A stretch of 26,021 nucleotides of DNA from CAKSQF01 sp051867925. Its GTDB lineage: Bacteria; Bacillota; Clostridia; Oscillospirales; CAG-272. The DNA lies in assembly GCA_051867925.1 (NCBI GenBank), contig JBJDZI010000002.1, forward strand, positions 1 to 26,021, given 5' to 3'. The translations under genes and the position numbers were made by a program. The notes below the pieces were generated by a model. The model was not told the DNA's origin and made no database searches. It saw only the letters and a list, made by a program, of their open reading frames with translations. Below, one piece after another: positions 21,255 to 26,021 of the stretch; position 1 is the stretch's first letter, and each line of letters opens with the position of its first letter.

Positions 21255-21405
21255 GCTCAACAGCAAATCCTGATCCGAACATAAGCATTCAATCAAGTCC
21301 GGTCTGCATTTTCATGTGATTTGCAGAGAACCGTATCAATACTGTTTTGCTATGCTTTGGGAATTGTTTGCTGATAGGATTATTGATTAAGTTTTTTTAA
21401 TTTTG
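21255..21405. other. Short AT-rich intergenic stretch
   Basis: No gene is visible. On the minus strand it follows the surface-protein stop with TTAAAAAAACTTAA, but I find no convincing stem for an intrinsic terminator. Confidence 0.4.
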
Positions 21406-24400
21406 TCAAGATCTTTTCTTGAGCAGCAATACCAGCAACGCGACATTTCCAAGCAAGGAAACGCTGCCGATGCACAGCCCGACGATTGTAATTATTCTGG
21501 TGGTATCCGCCGCTTCCTGCTGGGTGTTGTCGACACCTTGCAGCGTCTGAATGGCAGTGCTGTTGATCTCGTCCTGTGCCGCAATCTGCGCTTTCAAAGC
21601 ATCAAGCTCGGCACGCAGAGCGTCAAGATCCTCCTTATGCTGGGCTTTCAGCTCCTCCAGCTTTTGGGACAGACCGTCAATATCGTTCTTGAGCATCTCG
21701 TCTGCCAGCTTGTAGGCGGCATCCAAAGCGGAGTTCAGCGTGTCGATCTTATTGTTGAGTTGCTCCACATCTTCCGCCATGGCGCTCTCCAGATCTTTCT
21801 TGGTTGCCGCCAAATCTGCCTGCACCTGTTCAATGGTTGCCAGCAGTTTGTCATCCGCATCGCTCATCGCCTTCTTCAAAGCGGTAAGATTTCCGGACAG
21901 GGTGTCGATGTCTGCTTTCAAAAGAGCATCCGCGGCGGTATAGGCAGTCGTCAAATCCTCGACGGCTTTCTTCAAATTCTCATCGGTCGCCTTACTCAGG
22001 TTTTCGATAGCGTCGGACAGGTCCTTCTTGACCGTGTCAATAGCTTCCTGCAACTTCGTGTCAGCATTATTCATAGCCGTTTTCAGACCATCAAGCTCTC
22101 CGTTAATTTCCGCCTTCAGGAGAGCATCCGCGTTGGTGTAGGCAGTCGTCAAATCCTCGACGGCTTTCTTCAAATTCTCATCGGTCGCGTCACTCAGGTC
22201 TTTGATGGCGGTGGACAGATCTGCCTTGACCTTGTCAATCGCTTTCTGAAGCGCCTCATCCGCTTTTGCCAAAGCTTCCTGCACACCTTCCATTTCACCT
22301 ACCTTGGTACTCAGCGTCTGATAATCCGCTACAAGGTTGTCAATAGCATCGGCGAGGTCGTCGTCCCCTTTCTTAAGCGCTGTTTCAAGAGCGGCAACAC
22401 TGTCCCGCACCTCCTGTATCAGCGCGCTTACCACGGTGCTGCTCATGACAAACAGGCAATATGCCTCGTTGGAGGGCATACCTCTCAGATTGTTGGATTC
22501 GTGATAAGGAATGACCGTAAACGTTGCGCCCGCCGCTAAATACCCGGTGACATCAACGGTAATCGTGCGGTTTGGATTGGAAGAAGAATAGGAACAAGCT
22601 CCAACATAGGTATCATGCAGGTCGTCATACGCATAGAAATGTGTAGCTGCCATCCGTCCCGGATCTGTTTCCGGCGCAGTAAAGGTCAGGGTGACTGTCA
22701 GGGTTTCCGCAGAGTACTCTGCCTTCAGGTCGTCAACAGGCTTGGGCAGATCCGTCTGATTCTTTACGGCATAACCCACAAAGGGAACTCCCTCAAACAG
22801 GTCGTCGGTCTTCCAGCCGATCAGCTTCCAGTTAAAGCCGTAGTTGGTCAGATCGGAACTGAGGTTCTGAACCGTACCGGACGTTTCGGTGCCGGTCATG
22901 GATGCCGTGGAGATAGAGGAACCTTTCAGGCGTTCATATTCCGCGGTAATGCCCGCATAGGCGCTGACATTGAGAAGATCGCTTCCTCCGCCTGCCATCA
23001 GCGACATATTGGAATAGCAGCCCTCGGCAACGGATTTGGTCTTTTCCTCCTCCAGCGTAACGGAATAGGTCTGGGTCTGGGTGCCGCCCGCGTAGGAGAG
23101 CATCATCCAGGTATCGGTGTCACCCACTTTTGCCTGGCTCAGATCCCAGCCGGAGATCCCGTTGTATGTATAGTCGGCGGCACTACTTGCGTAAGCGAAG
23201 GGGTTGCCCTCGTTGTTCAGAAAGTACTTTGCTTTCAGCTCGTCGGTGATCAATTCCATTGTGTGCGATTTGTCAACCTTGGACTCTGTGCTCGCCGCAA
23301 CCGCCTTGTTGTACGCATCGGCAAGCTCGTTGTACTGATCCATGGAAAGCGATGTGAGCACAGGGTACTGCGGAGCGGAAATGATCAGTGCATCCTCGAG
23401 ATATTCGTATTTTCCGTCTTTATATACCTGCACATCATAGTAGTAGTAGTACATCAGTGTCTGGCGCAGAATCACCTGGTTCTGGTCGTTGGCTTCAAAT
23501 GTAGCTGTGTAGGTTTTATCGATGCTGCTTGTAAACTCCTGATTCAGCTCGTATGCCACGCCTACTTCCATGCTCGACTTGATGGGTCCGGCTTCCACCT
23601 CCGACGCAAAGCCTACATTGTAGGACACTTTCTCCGACGTACCGGTTGTTATGCGGTACCCCTCCGAATAGCTGTACTGGGTAGAGCTGTTGCCGGCTTC
23701 CAGCTCGGAGAAATAGGGGGCTGCCTGCAAAAACGCTACCACGGTGGGGTCCGTGTAGGAGTATGCCTTGCCGCTGTACCTGCCCACCACGCTGTCGGTG
23801 CCGTAATCCGTCGCGATCAGCAGCACATTCGGGCTTCCCATGCTGCCTGATACAAGCGAAGAACCCTCATCGGTCAGCTCTTTCATAGGACGGTTTAATT
23901 CGCCGAGGATGCTGAACCAGACCGTCTCTGTCTTCATATCGTTCGCACTCGTGCGCCCCCGATCATAATAGATACATTCCTTGTAATGGTAAGAGCCTTC
24001 CTCATTTGCGTCGGTGTGGGTTTTGTAGCCTACAACGAAGAGAATGGCTTCCTTTCCGTCGTTCGTGCCAAAAACGTTTCCTACCGATGCGCTGTGAATA
24101 AATACTTCATCAACATCCTTGCCGTCAACATTCGTTTGAAGTTCAGTGAAAAGGTTAGGAAAATCACCGGTTTGGTATTTTTCAATTGTATTTGAGGCGA
24201 TACTCTGAAGATTTCCGGCGTCGTCCAGACAATAGAACCAGCCGCTTAAGAATACATATTCCTGGGTGTGCTTGCCTTCCAGCGCCACACATTCCACGGA
24301 AAGCTGCTGGAAAAGCAGCTCCGCCTCACGAAGGCTGTCGTCCTTTGCGATGGGGCTGGTTTCCGCCCTTTTCAATTCCCGGATATTTCCAACGCTCTTC

Positions 24401-25701
24401 AGTGTACCCACTCCGCTGGTTTTATAGTACATATAAGCAACGGGGTTGGCACTTTGGCTGTCATCAACATTCATGACATCGGTTGGCTTGCTTTGGTTTA
24501 AATATCCGGCGGTAATGATCTCATTTTTACCGTCGCCGTCAATATCACCGATGGCAATGCCGGGGCAGGCCAGGGTGTTTGTCGCACCACTGCTCTGTTT
24601 TGTGCCGACAGATGTCTTGTCAATGGAAAGGTCGCTGATCCATGTGGCGCCGCGTTTGCCGTAGCCGACGGAAAGCTGGGATATGCAGGTTGTGTTGCCC
24701 ACCGCGCTGACATAGTCACTGGATATATCTCCCGTGTAGGAGAGCACGACCAGGTCGTCAATGCCGTCGCCGTTTACATCCCCACTGGCAAGAGCCATGC
24801 AAAGCTGATTTCGCAACTGCCAGGATCCGCCTAACTCTGAGCTTTTGTATGCATCGTTTGCGTAGGATTTACCGCTTGAAGTGTTATCAATGCGTTTAGA
24901 GGAGTATGCGGAACTTGCGCAAGAAACCTCATACAAGCCTAAGCCGTCGTAAATGATCAGGCTGTCACTGCCGTCGCCGTTATAGTCACCTGCGGTGATC
25001 TGAACGAAGTTGCCGGAGTCCACAATGGTAAGTTCATTTATAAAATTGCCATATCTAAAGTCGCTGTCTGTTGTAAACGTCATATGCTTTACTGTTTTTT
25101 TCGTCTCGGCATTGACAATGTACAGGTGAAAAGAGGCAACAGGGCAATCTTTATTATTGGAATCTTTTTTGGTGCCATCGTACTTGAATCCAATAATTGC
25201 CACGTGATCCCTGCGTCCGGAGCCGGTGGGGTCAAACGCCACGCCCCGGGCAAAGCGCAATCCCGCAAGGGTATCCTCCGAATAAGTCTCTGACATATCA
25301 GCCGTACTACCGGATGTCACCGAGTAGCGACCTTCTTTCAGATCATCGTGAAAAGTCAAAGTTTTCGCGAGTCCGCCACCATTGGCTATGTATTCAAAGA
25401 TTTCCGCCTTTTCCAGAATGGTGAACGCTTCTTCCTTTTGGGTGCCGTAGGGCGTCAGGGTGTCGTCGGAGAAGGAATCCGGCGCCGTCTGCCCCATCAA
25501 GGCATTTAAAATATCTTCACCGCTGACCGTGGAATTGTAGCCGCCGCCGGCATCGGCATTCGGATACCAGGGCTTGATGATCATAGACGAATCATCATCG
25601 TCAGGATATGGTATGATGATCATCTCCGCCAATACCTGTGTCGGCATCAGACTCAGCAGCATAAGCACGCAAAGAGCCAGTGCAATCATTCTTTTTTTCA
25701 T
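21406..25701 (-). CDS. Large membrane-anchored surface protein: FG-GAP propeller, FnIII-like domain and coiled-coil stalk
   Basis: This 1431-aa protein begins with a signal peptide (KKRMIALALCVLMLLSLMP, cleavage probably after VLA, residue 25). FG-GAP/VCBS-type Ca-binding loops follow: DYNGDGSD (239-246), DVNGDGIDD (308-316) and DIDGDGKNE (386-394). Degenerate versions lie near 157-175 and 541-556, suggesting a beta-propeller over about 130-650. Residues about 675-970 are rich in alternating Ser/Thr and hydrophobic strands. A fibronectin-III-like domain spans about 988-1085. A coiled coil rich in Ala, Leu, Lys and Asp runs about 1090-1395, then a transmembrane helix (about 1402-1425) and KKRS. 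It should project a propeller head from the cell on a stalk; adhesion or sensing is plausible but unproven. AAGGAGG precedes the ATG. Confidence 0.85.
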   Translation of the reverse strand: MKKRMIALALCVLMLLSLMPTQVLAEMIIIPYPDDDDSSMIIKPWYPNADAGGGYNSTVSGEDILNALMGQTAPDSFSDDTLTPYGTQKEEAFTILEKAEIFEYIANGGGLAKTLTFHDDLKEGRYSVTSGSTADMSETYSEDTLAGLRFARGVAFDPTGSGRRDHVAIIGFKYDGTKKDSNNKDCPVASFHLYIVNAETKKTVKHMTFTTDSDFRYGNFINELTIVDSGNFVQITAGDYNGDGSDSLIIYDGLGLYEVSCASSAYSSKRIDNTSSGKSYANDAYKSSELGGSWQLRNQLCMALASGDVNGDGIDDLVVLSYTGDISSDYVSAVGNTTCISQLSVGYGKRGATWISDLSIDKTSVGTKQSSGATNTLACPGIAIGDIDGDGKNEIITAGYLNQSKPTDVMNVDDSQSANPVAYMYYKTSGVGTLKSVGNIRELKRAETSPIAKDDSLREAELLFQQLSVECVALEGKHTQEYVFLSGWFYCLDDAGNLQSIASNTIEKYQTGDFPNLFTELQTNVDGKDVDEVFIHSASVGNVFGTNDGKEAILFVVGYKTHTDANEEGSYHYKECIYYDRGRTSANDMKTETVWFSILGELNRPMKELTDEGSSLVSGSMGSPNVLLIATDYGTDSVVGRYSGKAYSYTDPTVVAFLQAAPYFSELEAGNSSTQYSYSEGYRITTGTSEKVSYNVGFASEVEAGPIKSSMEVGVAYELNQEFTSSIDKTYTATFEANDQNQVILRQTLMYYYYYDVQVYKDGKYEYLEDALIISAPQYPVLTSLSMDQYNELADAYNKAVAASTESKVDKSHTMELITDELKAKYFLNNEGNPFAYASSAADYTYNGISGWDLSQAKVGDTDTWMMLSYAGGTQTQTYSVTLEEEKTKSVAEGCYSNMSLMAGGGSDLLNVSAYAGITAEYERLKGSSISTASMTGTETSGTVQNLSSDLTNYGFNWKLIGWKTDDLFEGVPFVGYAVKNQTDLPKPVDDLKAEYSAETLTVTLTFTAPETDPGRMAATHFYAYDDLHDTYVGACSYSSSNPNRTITVDVTGYLAAGATFTVIPYHESNNLRGMPSNEAYCLFVMSSTVVSALIQEVRDSVAALETALKKGDDDLADAIDNLVADYQTLSTKVGEMEGVQEALAKADEALQKAIDKVKADLSTAIKDLSDATDENLKKAVEDLTTAYTNADALLKAEINGELDGLKTAMNNADTKLQEAIDTVKKDLSDAIENLSKATDENLKKAVEDLTTAYTAADALLKADIDTLSGNLTALKKAMSDADDKLLATIEQVQADLAATKKDLESAMAEDVEQLNNKIDTLNSALDAAYKLADEMLKNDIDGLSQKLEELKAQHKEDLDALRAELDALKAQIAAQDEINSTAIQTLQGVDNTQQEAADTTRIITIVGLCIGSVSLLGNVALLVLLLKKRS
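21941..22188 (-). repeat. Internal duplication in the coiled-coil stalk
   Basis: Fifty identical bases occur at 21941-21990 and 22139-22188, exactly 198 bp apart. They encode ATDENLKKAVEDLTTAYT twice, 66 residues apart. Nucleotide-level identity suggests a fairly recent duplication that lengthened the stalk. The 66-residue spacing equals six 11-residue (hendecad) turns. Confidence 0.85.
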
Positions 25702-26021
25702 AATGGGTTTTCCTCCTTAAATAAGCGGTCCTTTTGGGACAAATAAAGCGCGATGCCCTTCTTCAGAGCACTGAGCTGTGCTTCCAGATAGAATTCATCC
25801 TCGAACAGCGCATAGTGGACACTGGCGCGGATCAAAATGAAAATCAGCGGGGTGATAATGTCTTTCGGAATTCCGATTTTGTCTTCCAGTTCCGCGGCAT
25901 ATTCGGAATACCTCCGGTTGACGCCCTGAAAGAAATCCTTGCCATGGGAAAAATACTTGGGATGGGTGTATACCTGATACATCAGCCGGTATTTCTTTCC
26001 GTGCTTTTTTGCCGTCCAGTA
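25698..26021 (-). CDS. C-terminal part of a TetR-like regulator (partial)
   Basis: The frame is open to the window edge (107 residues visible), so the gene starts outside. The visible part is helical, with the aromatic and hydrophobic spacing of TetR C-terminal ligand and dimer domains (for example KYRLMYQVYTHPKYF, ITPLIFILIRASVHYALF, EAQLSALKKGIALYL). The DNA-binding part is not in view, so the family call is tentative. Its stop overlaps the ATG of the surface-protein gene by 4 nt (ATGA), indicating cotranscription and translational coupling. Confidence 0.5.
   Translation of the reverse strand, partial: YWTAKKHGKKYRLMYQVYTHPKYFSHGKDFFQGVNRRYSEYAAELEDKIGIPKDIITPLIFILIRASVHYALFEDEFYLEAQLSALKKGIALYLSQKDRLFKEENPL

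Overview
The window looks like chromosomal DNA from a strictly anaerobic Gram-positive bacterium of the Clostridia, plausibly an Oscillospirales-type gut organism. This is an inference from strong AGGAGG ribosome sites, a clostridial-type IS200 remnant, Rex, Nfn and Hdr/Flx genes, and the absence of respiratory membrane complexes. I could not run a taxonomic search.

The dominant feature is a tightly packed minus-strand gene train from about 17.65 kb down to 0.84 kb. It has fifteen genes, with short gaps or 4-13 nt overlaps nearly throughout. In transcription order they are an LDH-like malate dehydrogenase, class II fumarase, hdrB, hdrC, hdrA, flxD (mvhD), flxC, flxB, flxA, a fumarate-reductase iron-sulfur subunit, a fumarate-reductase flavoprotein, an AspT/SucE-type transporter, rex, an aspartate aminotransferase, and nfnA plus nfnB. 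Together they could encode the whole reductive branch aspartate -> oxaloacetate -> malate -> fumarate -> succinate. The same locus would supply a soluble NADH/ferredoxin electron-bifurcating complex (HdrABC-FlxABCD) to feed the last step, a carrier for dicarboxylate or amino-acid exchange, a redox sensor, and Nfn to balance NADH, NADPH and ferredoxin. No cytochrome b or membrane anchor for the fumarate reductase is present. My leading hypothesis is therefore a cytoplasmic, flavin-based electron-bifurcating fumarate reductase. The domain identities are well supported by motifs; the coupling is inference.

Right of this locus is a divergent intergenic region (17649-18002) with a perfect 20-bp palindrome and promoters facing both ways. 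A plus-strand three-gene set follows: a galactose-mutarotase-like protein, a MarR regulator, and an EamA/DMT transporter with a remarkable histidine-rich tail. From 20.43 to about 21.25 kb the DNA is mobile debris. It holds an internally deleted IS200/IS605-type element with intact end hairpins, two copies of a 33-bp palindrome, and a 151-bp inverted-repeat element.

The right end carries a 1431-residue secreted, membrane-anchored protein on the minus strand. It has an FG-GAP (integrin-like) beta-propeller region, a strand-rich middle, a fibronectin-III-like domain, a roughly 300-residue coiled-coil stalk and a C-terminal transmembrane helix. It overlaps by 4 nt the end of a TetR-like gene that runs off the window.

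The left end holds a tRNA-Leu(TAA) gene with a good promoter and terminator, preceded by about 460 bp without a convincing gene. That stretch contains several tRNA T-loop-like fragments.
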